A stretch of 64,000 bases of DNA. Source: Latrodectus hesperus. Taxonomy: Eukaryota > Arthropoda > Arachnida > Araneae > Theridiidae. The stretch lies in assembly GCA_037975125.1 (NCBI GenBank), contig CM075853.1, forward strand, positions 90,158,395-90,222,394. Direction: 5' to 3'. A model generated the notes under the pieces. It was given only the letters and a program-made list of their open reading frames with translations, had not been told where the DNA came from and ran no database searches. Made by a program: the position numbers and the translations under genes. Positions 17,898 to 30,169 of this stretch are shown here, in pieces; the first letter of the stretch is position 1, and every line of letters begins with the position of its first letter.

Positions 17898-19379
17898 ATG
17901 TAGTTTAAAAATAGTCTTTCAAATTTTTAGCATTATTCATAAAAGTTCTCTAGATAATGAATGAATAAAAATAAGAATGTTTAATTGTTTGTAAATATTT
18001 AAGAAAATATGCATAATTTCTTCAAAAATATTATAGAGCGATAAAACGAATTCTTTACTAGGACATAATTTTAAAAACCATTTGTGAAATACGTATACTT
18101 CTAGTTGCAAAAATATTTGGCGTAAAATGATAAAAATTTTTATTCTATTTTCTAAATAATTTTAAGAATATAAATATTTATGTGTGTTCTATAAGGATAT
18201 TCTGATTAATCAGTCCTAAATGTGGTATTTAGTATAATGTATCCTATATTTATTTCAGTTAAAACTAGTTACATTACCTTGAAGTTCAAGAATTAGAATT
18301 ATTTCAGTTTTTCTACATTTTTGAGTATCAATTAAAATTAATTAAATCATTAATAAATATAATTAATTCAGATATTAAAATAATTATGAGTTAAAATAAG
18401 TCGAAAATAATTCAATTTAGCTATTTTAATTCTAATTAGTAGTATAAGAATTCACGTAAAAGTTACACAGAGAAGAATATTGAAATTATTAATCATAGAA
18501 GTGATAATCAAACAGTGATAGAAAGATTAAGAATTTCAATTTCAATGATTAAATTGTTTAAAGCTAAACTGCATACTTATTCAAAATAATTTTGTCATCA
18601 ATATTATGCCAAACTTTTACCGGAATGATTGGTGTTATGACTTTCAATTCAATATTTCGTAGTTTCGATTTTTTCTATCATGTATGTTCTGAATCTTCTG
18701 AAAAATGAAGATTCCTGTCGAATTAGCCATATTTAAAAACGTTTCTCTTGAGTATCAATGAAACCAAATCAATATTATGCAAATAATCCACACTATGGTG
18801 CGGTTAAATATGCAATATAGATGCTTTTTAGCAAATCTACACTATAGGTGAGATCACCATAATAGAAGTTTTGTTGCACGAAGTTTCATGAGAGGTATAT
18901 ATGAGAAACTGACTGAAGAACAATTTTTATGGCTTTTTGACAGTGCCACTTTTTTATATTGTCAGCAAATATTTAGGCCAGATATATTTTGAAATAAGGT
19001 GAGGTGTTACTACCATCGTACCATGTACTCAATATACTGTTACTATAATCATCCATAATTGTATAATCACATAAAGTAAATTTGAAGTCACGGAAAATGC
19101 TCCACAATGTTGTATAATTTTCTCAGTGGCTAATCAAAAAGGCATTGATTCATTTCCTTTTCATAAAGTTTTGTTCTCTTTATCTTGTGAGTCATTGTTC
19201 CACATGAGAACTTAATGTTCCACCATACTTTATGTCAGAATGACCATCTTTACAATGAATTGCACCAGTCCTTAAAATGACCATTTCACAATATTAATGC
19301 AGACTGAAATAGTGGATTTGTCTACTAAAGAATATTGTAAATTGAAGAACAAATGTGCTTAACAGAAAGATGAAAAAAT
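17898..19379. other. AT-rich to moderately AT-rich non-coding sequence
   Basis: From about 18760 the composition becomes less AT-rich and stays so to about 19720, as expected for a decayed mobile element. Two similar units (CACACTATGGTG near 18791, TACACTATAGGTG near 18838) lie 47 bp apart. No family can be named from this part alone. Confidence 0.4.
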
Positions 19380-19720
19380 CAAAATGTGGCTCAGCATACA
19401 CAAATTTCTCCTGGAGGATAAACATTAACTTATAAATGGATTAGCATGAAATCAATTTTAAATTTGATCCAATTTGGTAAATCAGATAAAATTTGCATGA
19501 GGATTTATATGCCCTTATAAACGAAAACCAGAAAATCTAACAGGATATCTTTAGGTTATACATCAGAAATAGACATAAGCAGATGTTTTTGATTCTTTTG
19601 ACAATACACATAGTACTGTTTATCTCCGAAAGTATTCCAATAACGTGCTCAGTAAAATATATAATAGAACAGCCTATAAAACCTATTTAGGATTTGTATG
19701 ACATATTCTTCTGAGGTTGA
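19380..19720 (+). pseudogene. Possible piggyBac-like transposase relic
   Basis: Translating around stops and frameshifts gives, in order, a stretch beginning ISPGG*TLTYKW, then SMKSILNLIQFGKS...MRIYM, then LTGYL in another frame, then a DN-containing stretch (FDNTHSTVYL). This order resembles the central catalytic region of piggyBac-type transposases, where a SPG..L..DE segment, a K/R-rich FKQY segment, a TGY segment and a DN.Y.S segment follow one another. The first catalytic aspartate is not preserved, there are several stops, and no TTAA-flanked termini were found. The match is weak and could be chance, so a different decayed element or none at all is possible. Confidence 0.22.
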
Positions 19721-22700
19721 TCTTTCATACTTGTTGCTTGCTCTATAATTGAACTCTATTTTGTAATAATACAATACTGTGTATTTGCTCATCATCAAAT
19801 TATATTTTAAAATAATTAACACTATGAAATTTGATACTTTTTGAAGTATTTCGATTTATTTAGTGATTACACTTATATACCTTTAAAAATTTAGATTTGT
19901 TGTCAAAGTTAAAATTTAAAATTAAAAAGCAATTACATCTTAGAATAATTTACGAATGCATATCTCTTACTAAATGCATTAAAATGTATAACATTTTGAA
20001 ACTACTATTTTATTTATTTATTTTTAAATTTACAGTGTGTGCAGATCTAAAACTATTCTGTTCAATTAAGATTTTAATTTCCCTCTCTTTATTATGCAAG
20101 AAAGTTTTTTTCTTTTCTTTCTTTTTTGTAAAATCCATTAAAAAGTATATACTGCTTTACTAGATATTAATTTTGCAAGGATAAAAGTTGTTTAAAAATT
20201 ATAGTTTTTGAAATTCTTTCACAATTAAATACGTGATTAAAGAAAGAGCAAAATAATACAATAGTTTATTTCACGTGAAATATTTTTGTAAAATAAAGAA
20301 TAGATATATGAAATCGAAAACGCTTTATAGTACACACTGCATAATGAAATCACCCAATTCACGTGACATTATTTTCTACTCTCAATGATGATATAATATC
20401 TCAATGATGATCATAATATATAAAACATGACTTAAAAATCACACTTCAAATATTTGCAGCAAAAATATTGAGCAAATATTTTTGTAAATGGAGACAAACG
20501 TTACGCTATAAAAATATTGAATAGAGGTTTAAGTGAAATTGCAGCAATGAAATAGTTGGGAGAAAAAAAAGCCCTTTCACATACAGTGAATCTAAACTCC
20601 TGAGAAAAATACGGTTTTGTTATATTTATTATCCTCGGAAGATTTATGATATAATACTCTGTAACACCATGCTCTTTTCTAAATAAATTTTGCTTCATTT
20701 TTTACTCAAACTTCTTGCAAAATTTATGATTGGTCACATTGGGAGTAACTGAAAAATATATAATTTAAAAACTTTTTAACTTACAATATGTTTCCGAAAA
20801 TGTTTAATAAAGAATATAATTCAGAGCAGTAAATAATTACGTTCATAAAATGTTCACATTAAAAGTTTCTTTAAAGAAAAAAAATACTACTTAAATCTCT
20901 AAAAAAATGTTTAAAAATGAAATACTGTAACAATTTTTGAGAAAAATGTTGACTTCTCCTATTTATGTTCAGCTAAATTATAATTTGTAATAGATTTATG
21001 AAATTAGGGTTTTTCTATACGTTGGTTTGTTTTTACGAGTGTATTGCTGAAATAAAAATTACTTAATTACTTCTACATTATATTATAGTATTATACTATT
21101 TAACGAAAAATTACATTAATTTTCATAAACAAGATAATGAAATTTTCCGCGAGAAATTTTTGATTTTACTGAACAACATTAATTAGTATTTTTAATATTT
21201 AAAATTTTTATACGTGTTGATAAATTTTCATGGATTTATTAAAAATATAAAATTAAATTTCAAGTTAATTATTAACTTTAAAATAAATTGATTTAATTGG
21301 TGAATTATTTATCAAATCATATTTATTTAATAATTCCGACGTTTTTTAATGAAATGCAATGTTATGGTAAAGAAGCAAGGAAAAGATGTTAAATTAGTGA
21401 ATTTAATGTAAATATTTTGAGAGGTAAATTTATTTTCAACGTAATATTGACATATATCATTGCAGTAACTTAACAGACCAGCTACTATAAAATATTTGTT
21501 GCAACAAAATAAACAAGCGAAAGCAATTTTCGGAGCCAAATTATTATTATGAAAAATTGAAAGATTCATTATCGTAAACTGGTGAAAAACGTCAAAAAAT
21601 TCGTTTTACTCCATAATTTATATCAATAATAGTAATTGTAGTGATAATAATAATGTAAACATACTAAAAATAATATTTTATATAAGTCTTTAATATTATG
21701 GAAAATTAATTAAACGCAAAATGATTTGCTTGTTTGAAGTTTAAATACTGTTTAACATTTAAAAGGGACACTTTAAAATTGTATTTATACATAAGCATAT
21801 GTCTAATTGTTTCTCCTAAACGTCATTATCTTTCTGTTTATAAAGCACAATTTGAAGTATTTTAAATACAAATGTATCATTTCCAAAAGTTTTCAATTAA
21901 TTACTTTTTAATGTCTCGAGGCCTTCTGAAGAAGCATATAATTAAAATTCATACTACAAGAACAAAATATTATAAAGTATTTTTCCTAAAAGTTTTAATT
22001 TGTAAATAGAATGATTTTTCTAATAGCAATTTTCCTGTCATCTTACAGCAGGGTTTCATATAATTACGAATAATTAAGCATTCCCAATTTTTTTAATCAA
22101 TTATGAAATCATAAGTATTTTGAGTAATTAAAGAATGCCAGTGACTTTAAAATACAAATGAAAGTTTTTTCTTGAATGCCTTTTAATTATTATATAGTAA
22201 AAATAAAACGATTATAAAATAAAAGATGCATGATTTAAATTTCTTAAATGAAATTTCCAAAATTATTAGTAATACTATTTTAATATTTTTTTACGTAATA
22301 TTAATTACTTATTGAATTAGTTTAAAATTTAATAAGATAGGCATAAGCATTTCTGATTGCATCATTATTAGTCATAAATATTTATATGTTGGAGAAAATA
22401 ACAATCATATGAAGGAAAACGTAAAATTTTCTGTTTATTAAGATATTTTTATTTCATGATGAAAATACCAGGAGTCCAAAATATTAATAAAAATCTAATT
22501 ACTTATAAATTTTGTTCTATTTTTTTAAACTATCCTTGTTGGGAAATGAAAATGCGTGATGCACATATAAATCAAAAGCCATTATAGTCACTCTATTATT
22601 TACATAACTCAACACATTGGTATGCCCAATTTCATTTCTCTTGATTTATTTTTCTGGGTAAATACATTCATCTAAATGATTTTATTTAACCTAAAACAAT

Positions 22701-23029
22701 CTGATTTACTTTATCAAATATCTCTGGGACAAGCTAATAGTAATGCTTGATATCAAGGCATCATTTTCTTACCTGACAAATTACAAGAAGCTGGTATGAA
22801 ATTATGTAATTAAGAATGAAAGATACTTACTTCTGACATAGAAAATATTATATGCTAATCATAAATTAGTATGCATAGTATTGTGTTATTTTCATGTTTT
22901 TATTATGAATATTATATTCCCAAATAAGGTTTTTATTATGAAAAATATTACATATTAATCATGACATTTTGTAATGAGGAATTTGCTTAAATGGATTTTG
23001 AAAAGAAATAGTGTCCATTAAGTTGAATG
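19721..23029. other. AT-rich non-coding sequence
   Basis: A 19/20-bp tandem pair starting CTCAATGATGAT lies at 20381-20399 and 20400-20419. GTTTTTATTATGA-like units recur near 22895 and 22930. The 88-codon frame at 19897-20163 and the 80-codon one at 21327-21569 have AT-driven composition and no motif. Confidence 0.55.
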
Positions 23030-23031
23030 TA

Positions 23032-23060
23032 AATCGCTGGAAAAAAGTAAAATGACACTC
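23032..23060 (+). repeat. Left terminal inverted repeat of the Tc3-like element
   Basis: Starts directly after TA; core GCTGGAAAAAAGTAA is followed by GACACT, mirrored at the right end. Confidence 0.85.
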
Positions 23061-23383
23061 ATATTTTATAAATTATCCTTTAAATTTTAGTGCAATTAAT
23101 GTAATTCTTATTTTTTTTATATTTTATTAAGCTAATTTTTCTTTTATTTTCAGTGAAAATTTTTCATTTACCACTAAGAAAATACAATAAGATAGTACTT
23201 CAAGATGTTTGGTGTGCAAAAATAGTAGAAGAACACCTGCAAAAATATTCTCATTTTAGAATCTAGCTGTTTAATATGTTGAAGACATTATTCTTTTAAA
23301 CTCTCTTTTTAAAAACAAATTTTGTGTAAAAGAAAAAACCCTCAATTTTTGTACAGTTAAAATATCTAGGAGAAAACCTTTAA

Positions 23384-24320
23384 GTGAATTTCAAAAAGAC
23401 CAAATTGTGTGTGGCATATAAACATGCTGGTAAAGGTGTAAGAGAAATTACAAGGCATTTGCATGTCAGTCCAAACGCTGTTTCTAACTTCTTGAAAAAT
23501 CTAAAAAGTCAAAGGGAAGCAAAGATTAGCAGACTTAAAAATTTAACTCTACGTAATCAAGGAAAAATCTTTAAAGAACTTAAAAAACCCTTGGAAGCAT
23601 TGGGAAAGCACAAGACCTATGTGGCTTTACATATATAATCAGAAGAACACTTTGCAACTACATAAAAAGATCGGATACGTTCATATTCAAGAGAAGAAAG
23701 CACCATCTTAAATGGAACAAAAGGCACATTGAGCACCAGCTACACTGGGTCAAAGAACACGTGTCTTGGAACTTTGAATTCAGTTATTTTTTCTGAAGAA
23801 AAAAATTCAATTTAGATAGTCCAGATGGTTGTCAATATTATTGACCCTTGTCTGAGTACACACAAGAAGAAATTTATTTTACCTGATAGATAGGATGAGG
23901 CAGATTAATGGTTTGGATATCAGTTGGCTACGTTGGAAAGATCAATCTAGTGTTTCTGGATGAAAGACAGAAACATTACGGATTACATTCAAATTTTAAA
24001 TTCAAAGCTTTTCCTTAGCTGAGTTAGGGTGAGAAAATTGGATATTACAGCAATATGGAGCATCAATTCACACGGAGTAAAGTTCTGTTTTTGCCATAGC
24101 CTGCTAAAAGTAGAGACCTCTATATAGTTTAAAATATATGGTCAGTAACTGTTCGGCGTGTTTACTCCAGGGGTAAGCAATATTAATCTTTGATCGAACT
24201 TTGAAAAGCTCTGAATTGTGCTTTAGACAATTTGTGTCAAACCAAAATTCAAGAATTATATGATTCAATGGCAAATAGAGTTTTTGAAGTAGTTGAAACA
24301 AATGACATAAGAATTCCTTA
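23384..24320 (+). pseudogene. Tc3-like transposase pseudogene
   Basis: The first 84 codons (23384-23638) are open and read as an N-terminal helix-turn-helix DNA-binding domain: GVREITRHLHVSPNAVSNFL is a paired-like HTH, followed by a basic stretch and a second HTH-like part. After a stop near 23636 the homology continues in other frames: RTLCNYIKRSD, a WVKEHVSWNFEF stretch, then KKFNLDSPDG, the conserved segment just after the first catalytic aspartate in Tc3-type transposases. The codon where that aspartate is expected reads GAA (23795-23797), next to a frameshift in an A-run. Further on are MVWISVG, a worn ITAIWSINSHG (around the second aspartate) and AKSRDLYI...NIWS near 24105-24145 (around the third acidic residue). 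At least five stops or frameshifts are present, so it is inactive. Confidence 0.88.
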
Positions 24321-24533
24321 TTAACAAGAGTTTTACTTTCATTATTTAGAACTGTTTTTCTTCTTTTTCATACAGTTTTATATAAATGAAATTAATTTTT
24401 AATTGTAATAAGCAAGTAGTTTTTTATTTCATGTTACATACATAGTTATCTGATTGTAAATAAGTTTTTTATAAGTGCTGTAATGAAATTATTTTGTAAA
24501 ACTTCAAAGTTCTTCTCTTATTTGAAAAAAGGC

Positions 24534-24562
24534 TAGTGTCCTCTTACTTTTTTCCAGCAGTG
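24534..24562 (-). repeat. Right terminal inverted repeat of the Tc3-like element
   Basis: Reverse complement begins CACTGCTGG and carries the same core as the left end; TA follows at 24563. Confidence 0.87.
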
Positions 24563-24564
24563 TA

Positions 24565-24837
24565 TTTGGGCGTTAATTATAATTTAGAATTTTTAAAATA
24601 ATTATGAATCAAATTGAAAAGTATGTAGACGAGTGAATTGCATTTTATACCTTTGAGGTTTTACGTTTTTTTATAGCTTTTAGTTTCTCCGTTTTATAAG
24701 TCCTAGATATTTATATACGAAACTAGGAGTTAAACAAAAGAAATTTTTGACAGTCTGAAATACATATTCAGACATGTAATTATTATCGTCAATGAAAGCA
24801 TCTGAAACCTAAGTTTCCACCCAAGATATTTATTTCA
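24565..24837. other. AT-rich non-coding sequence between two mobile elements
   Basis: Short spacer between the Tc3-like element and SINE A copy 2; no feature recognised. Confidence 0.6.
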
Positions 24838-24850
24838 GTATAAATCGGAG
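24838..24850. repeat. Target-site duplication, left copy (SINE A copy 2)
   Basis: GTATAAATCGGAG, one mismatch from 25028-25040. Confidence 0.85.
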
Positions 24851-25027
24851 GTTAGGTTTGTTTGTCGCTCAACGGTCATTTTTTGCACACCAGGGCTAAT
24901 TAGACCGTGACCTACGGTTTAAAGTGTATTCCAAACCACTACAAACATCCATGACCAAGGTGGGATTTGAACCCACGAACTGTTGAACTGAAGGCAAGAG
25001 CGCTAACTATTCGGCTGCCAGCTCGGC
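24851..25027 (-). mobile_element. tRNA-derived SINE, family A copy 2
   Basis: Same element and orientation as 6051-6222, at 177 bp. The minus strand begins GCCGAGCTGGCAGC, has an A-box-like CCGAATAGTTAGCGC and a B-box-like GGTTCAAATCCCACC. The difference in length from copy 1 comes mainly from about 5 extra bases (GTGAC) near 24906-24912. A 13-bp target-site duplication flanks it: 24838-24850 and 25028-25040 agree at 12 of 13 positions. It lies only about 290 bp from the dead Tc3-like element, but the duplication shows an independent insertion. Confidence 0.92.
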
Positions 25028-25040
25028 GTATTAATCGGAG
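25028..25040. repeat. Target-site duplication, right copy (SINE A copy 2)
   Basis: GTATTAATCGGAG, pairing with 24838-24850. Confidence 0.85.
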
Positions 25041-26879
25041 ATTATAAAAGAAAGATATAAAATAAGTTATAAAATATTTATCAATTCATTCATTTGCTTC
25101 ACCTTCATTATTTATTGTAAAGAAAATTATAAAAGATTCGTTTATATTGCTTAAAAATTAAGGTACAGTTTTATAATTTTTCTTCTAATTATCATGTTAA
25201 AACTTAAGATATTTAAGGGAATTTTTTAAGTATTATTTTATATTCGTTTTTTTACAAATACGCAGAACTTTTATTATGACACTATTATATCTCTCTTCAA
25301 AATTTCTGAAAATATTATTTTACATAATTTACCTTTATTTTACAAATAATAACAAGATTATATTTTTTCGATTTAAACCATGCGTCTCTTATTCATAAAA
25401 AACATTCAAATTAATACAGTAATTTTTAACAAATTTATACTTTTACATGATTAAAGAAAATATAAATTTTGCTAGACTTCAAAAAGAGATCCAATTTACT
25501 TTACTATTAATAAATAGATTTATTAAACTTATTACAGTCTAGGTTTCCGAAATTTTATATATTCATATATTAAAATGTAGATTTCTTTTAATTTATATAA
25601 TTAAAAACAAAATACTTTTTACTCACTAATCTTATTTAACAAATAATACATATTTTTAAATTAAAAATCATATAATTAAAAAAACTAATATATGTAAAGA
25701 TATAATAAAATTGAAATTTTTAGATAATTTTGATAAAATTTTGAAACGTCATTTCTATGCTAGAATATGCATGAAATTACATAGCAGCAAAACACAAAGG
25801 GAGAGAACATTACGAGGTCCTGTTTTAAATGTAAGCAATTTTAAAATACCGTGAGAAAAGATTTTTATCTGCTTCCAGGATAAAAGCAACAACAGTTAAT
25901 TTTATGCATTCATTAGTAAACCCAAATCGAAACATTATTTTATGTTTACCAATTTTTTTCATCTAAATGTGATATACAAAGTAAATTACTGACTATTAGA
26001 GAAATATTTTCCAGTTAAAATGGAAAATAAAATAAAATGAAAGAAGTAAATGAGTTTGTCCATCATCAAAAAATAATTTCTAAATATGATTTTTTGTTAA
26101 TTTTATTGATATAACTTTCCATTCAATGTAAAGTTTTTAATCAGGACTTTACTGGTTCTTTGAATTTTGTAATAGATAAATAATTAGATTAAAAAAGAAA
26201 ACATACAAAATGTCACGTTTTTTTAAAAAGTTCTTTTATATTTTGCACAAATTTAGAATTACAATAACCTTCTATGATTACATTCCATAAAGTAAATTAG
26301 CTTGTAAAATACTTAACAATTCATTCAGATATTTATAATGCAATCAAACTTTTAAAGTTTCTCAAAAAATTATTGAACACATCTGACAGCATTTTATTAA
26401 AAAGACCTTTTTAAAAAAGAAGTAAAATAATTATTCTATTAATTTCTCGAGTAAATAGAAACTTAAAATTTGGTTGTGTTTAAGTAAATATTTCGCTTCT
26501 AATTTTTTTCTCATAAAATACTAATACAGTGCCAGGTTTTGTCTTTGTTTTTCAGCTCAACAGATATTGAGTAAATATCTCTTCCTGCTGTTAGAAATAA
26601 ACTTTTCAATATATATATATATATTTACAGTTCAAGAAACACAATAAAATGGGTTATAATGCAAAATGAATGTGGAATTCAAAAATCATTGATTTAAATA
26701 AAAAAAAATTAAAAATTACATACGTCAGTTAACTCTGTGTTTATTTGCACATTGTTATCGGGAAAAAATAAGACTAAAATTTATAGAAAATAAGATAAAC
26801 TACAAGGTTCTCAAATGCGGAAAGGTCACCTACATCATTTTAACAATTCTGCTTCTTTTTTCAGAGCAGAATTAACCTT
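25041..26879. other. AT-rich non-coding sequence
   Basis: One short (AT)7 tract at about 26611-26624. No open frame over 60 codons and no recognisable element. Confidence 0.6.
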
Positions 26880-27400
26880 AGCTATATAATTTCTCGAAGA
26901 AATGTATTCAGATCATAGACCTATCTCTTGAACATATCCCAAACATATTCTATTTGATTAAAATTGGGTATTTCAGTGGTGTTTTATTTTAGGCATTATT
27001 TCTTTTGAAAAGTTTTTCAGTAACGAGACCATTGTATTTAATATATCTTGATGTACTGTTACAAATGAAATGTGAATCAGGATCCGTAACTGTTACTAAG
27101 AATTTCATCCTATTTGATAACACTGTTCTCAGAGCAAACAAAGTTAGAAAGTTCTTTTCGCTTAAAATATATTGTTCTATATGAATTCAAATGCAGTGCT
27201 TGCCTTCTTTTCATTTGTCATGAGTATTACATGCATCCTTCCAGGTTTTAAGGATTTTACTGATTTTTATTCATAACGATTTCAAGAAAATTAAGATTTA
27301 TCGGTAAAAAGCCTTTTCCGCCACTGTTGTTCTGTTCAATAAAGGTCATTCTGCTCTTCCAATTACATATTCCTTTGAAGTCATATCAATGACACATAAT
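26880..27400 (-). pseudogene. Tc1-like transposase relic
   Basis: Read on the minus strand, 27294-27325 gives QQWRKRLFTDKS, matching the W..V.F(S/T)DES segment that carries the first catalytic aspartate of Tc1-type transposases. It is followed by a worn VWRRPG-like part (KSVKSLKPGRMH). Further on, 26925-26974 gives IPNFNQIEYVWDMFKR, a clear decayed form of the SPDLNPIEHVWDM segment that carries the third acidic residue. Between them the frame is broken by many stops. Nothing clear remains of the N-terminal DNA-binding domain (expected above 27480) and no termini were identified, so the element limits are approximate. It differs from the other two Tc1-type copies here and is the most decayed of the three. 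Confidence 0.62.
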
Positions 27401-28491
27401 TACAGTCTGGTACTCAAACATCAAAAATAATATTAGTTTGGTATGCAAACTATATTCATATTGCCGTTCACAGATTGATTGTCAGAAAACACATTTTAAT
27501 AATTTTGCAACACTTGAAACCAGCTAAATAAGGTTTGTAATTCTTTAATGATTTAAAGTGGCAGATGTAATTACAAAATATCCACTATTACATCTTTTGA
27601 GTCTTTTGTGTTAGTTTGTGTTAATAATTCTACAAACACAATAATGAAGGAAATGCTAGCATTTAACGACAGGGTAACGAATGATATTATCTTTAGGGAC
27701 GATACATCCTTTTGCTTGTCAACACTTAATATTAAATAAATGCTGTTATTGACTCAGTAAAAAGAGTTTAAAAAGTACGATAAAGTATATTTCAAAAATG
27801 TAACCTAAATTAACCTAATTAAATCACACGAATACCAAAATATAAAGCTACTTTCCATACCTTTCAATTTTACTAATGTCTTTTACGGTTATGCATACTA
27901 TTTCTTCCGATACAGATATTAAAAGTTTTCTAAAAGAACACGTTTGAAATTGCATACTAAAAATTTTGTGTCTTTTGAATTATTTTAATTTTGGATTTGT
28001 TAATGAATTTTTGAGATGCAATGTATTCATTCCCTAAAATATTTGTAAATCAAAGTTTTCAAACACTGAATGAAGTTAACTTAATCCTATTAGCATGGAA
28101 TTGACGAGTAATGTTTACCTGGAAAGTAATGCTGAAGATTCATTTAATTAAGCGATTTCAAGAAAATAAGCTACACAACAACTTGTAATAAACTAAAATA
28201 ACTTACTTCTCAAACATTCACAGTAACTATATATTTGATTTCTTTTCAATTAAATCAAAAATTTATTTTCATTATTCTATTAATCTATTTTTTAGAATTA
28301 CTAAAGTGTTTTAACATTTTGAAAGAGAGAAAATATTTTACTCTCATATTGTTTTGTATTTTATGTAGTTGTGCAAAGCATACTTTGTATATTGTAGATA
28401 ATTAACAATATGTTTTATGTAATAATCCAAAAACAGTTTAATTTATGCATTTGTTTTAGGTATAATTTTTGTTATGCTTGTTCACAATACG
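27401..28491. other. AT-rich non-coding sequence
   Basis: Probably includes the lost 5' part of the preceding minus-strand transposon at its left end; otherwise nothing recognised. Confidence 0.45.
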
Positions 28492-28522
28492 TTTTCAGTT
28501 GTCTGCTACTGACAACTGAAAA
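28492..28522. repeat. Perfect 12-bp-stem hairpin
   Basis: TTTTCAGTTGTC (28492-28503), 7-nt loop, and exact inverse GACAACTGAAAA (28511-28522). It lies 120 bp from the larger inverted repeat that follows. Confidence 0.9.
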
Positions 28523-28641
28523 GCTACTAAAGACAATCACGGAATGTTGAAATTTGGTCATGCGATGTTTTCAGCACTTGAGATGGTACTCTTATCTCCA
28601 TACCTTATCAGTAGAAGAAAATTACAAAGATGTTTGTAAGT

Positions 28642-28745
28642 GAATACGATGAACATTCATTATAGGTTTAGGTAGAGATCATCAATATAGGTTTAGTTAG
28701 TGATGATCTCTACCTTAACCTATATTGAATGTTCATCGCGTATTC
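28642..28745. repeat. Long inverted repeat with repeated loop
   Basis: The left arm (28642-28683) and right arm (28702-28745) pair over 42-44 bases with two mismatches and one 2-base bulge. The outermost bases are GAATAC/GTATTC. The 18-nt loop holds a further partial copy of the arm unit ATATAGGTTTA in direct orientation. No transposon-type target duplication was seen at the edges. A local template switch or a foldback element would both explain it. Confidence 0.93.
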
Positions 28746-30074
28746 TCTAATACAGAATTACTAAATAAGCCATTGCGACCTCAAAAACACTTGTTTCATA
28801 TTGACGAATAGTTACTATTAAATAAAAAATTCCTGAGTGTTACATTAATTTTTTATTAATTGGCAGCTGCCACTATTTTGGGTTTCAAATATAGCTTATA
28901 TTTAATCATAGATTTAATGATAACAAAATTAATATTATAAGGAATTTCAGATTTTTTAACTTTACTTTTTTATTGCATTTTCTTAGAATAAATAGTTTTT
29001 AATTTTATTATTAACTGCATTACATCATTTTTTGTATTTTGGTATTTTGCATTTTTTTTCAAACGACTTTCATTTATATTTCATTACCATTACTTAATGT
29101 TCAAATTGAGATGCATATTCATTATTTTTCAGATATATGTTTACTATCTTAATGCTGTGAATAATTTTTCTATATTTGTGACTCTGAAATTTCATTTTAC
29201 TTGTTTTATCAATAACTTCTCAAATACGAAATTTCAAATAATTACTCAAAATGCTTAAAGGATTGTTTTATATTTATATTAAATTTATGTAACATAAGAA
29301 TTTATGTGAAGATATAATAATCTTTTTCTAATGATATTCCTTTTTGAAATATTCCATATATTATATGATGTAGAAATAAATTACATTTTTGAAATTCAAA
29401 TTTTTTTTGTTGCCTTAAGGTCAATATTTTCATGTAAAATTTATTTTATTATTTTTAAAAAAGATGAAATATTACTTTGATTTTAGCATCCTACAAAATT
29501 ATACAGTTTTATAAATTCATTTTATAATGAATAACGTATTTCTCTTGATAATCAAATTTTGTGTTTCATGTATTTTCTTATTTACCACAACTTTAGTTCA
29601 AATTTACCCTAAAGTAAGATTTTTTAGATGTTCAATCATTCTAATTTCCTTCTACTCTTCTTAAGCGATTTTACAGAGATTCAATTTGTTTGGATACGAG
29701 CTTCCGATTGTTTGATTTAACAAGCAAAATAAACAGTAATTCGTTGGTGGAAGAATCAAGTAATTTCACAGGAATTTCATTAAGCTGAATACTTTCCATT
29801 CTTGTTTCTGTTTTTTTCGAAATTAGTAAAAGTTTGCTTTGACATATTACAACAATTTCATGTTCACAAACCCTTACTTTATTAAATTTTGCTCTAAAAT
29901 TAAATTAATTTATTAACCTGGTATAAGTTAAGAACATTTTACAGTAAAATAAATACGACTATATTTTAATATTTGAGTTTTATATTTGCTTCAAGCGCGA
30001 AATAAATTGCTACGTTTTATATGAACTTTTAAGAAGTTCTTACAGTTCTGCTCGATTCTTGTTATTAAATTCTT

Positions 30075-30077
<3 letters not shown>
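28746..30077. other. AT-rich non-coding sequence
   Basis: No gene or repeat recognised; a short less-AT-rich patch lies at about 29660-29800. Confidence 0.6.
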
Positions 30078-30155
<78 letters not shown>

Positions 30156-30169
30156 GAGAGAGAGAGAGA
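30078..30169. repeat. Compound (AT)n-(AG)n microsatellite
   Basis: About 37 AT units followed directly by about 9 AG units. Confidence 0.97.

Larger units (their letters stand above)
23032..24562 (+). mobile_element. Dead Tc1/mariner (Tc3-like) DNA transposon, nearly end to end
   Basis: The element is 1,531 bp and flanked by TA on both sides (23030-23031 and 24563-24564), the Tc1/mariner target. The ends are imperfect inverted repeats: 23032-23060 matches the reverse complement of 24534-24562 at 23 of 29 positions, sharing the core GCTGGAAAAAAGTAA. Between them lies a single decayed transposase in the plus direction. Length, target and gene layout all fit a full-length Tc1-superfamily copy. 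Stops and frameshifts make it inactive. The better preserved right end (CACTGCTGG) versus the left (AATCGCTGG) shows which terminal bases have mutated. Confidence 0.9.
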
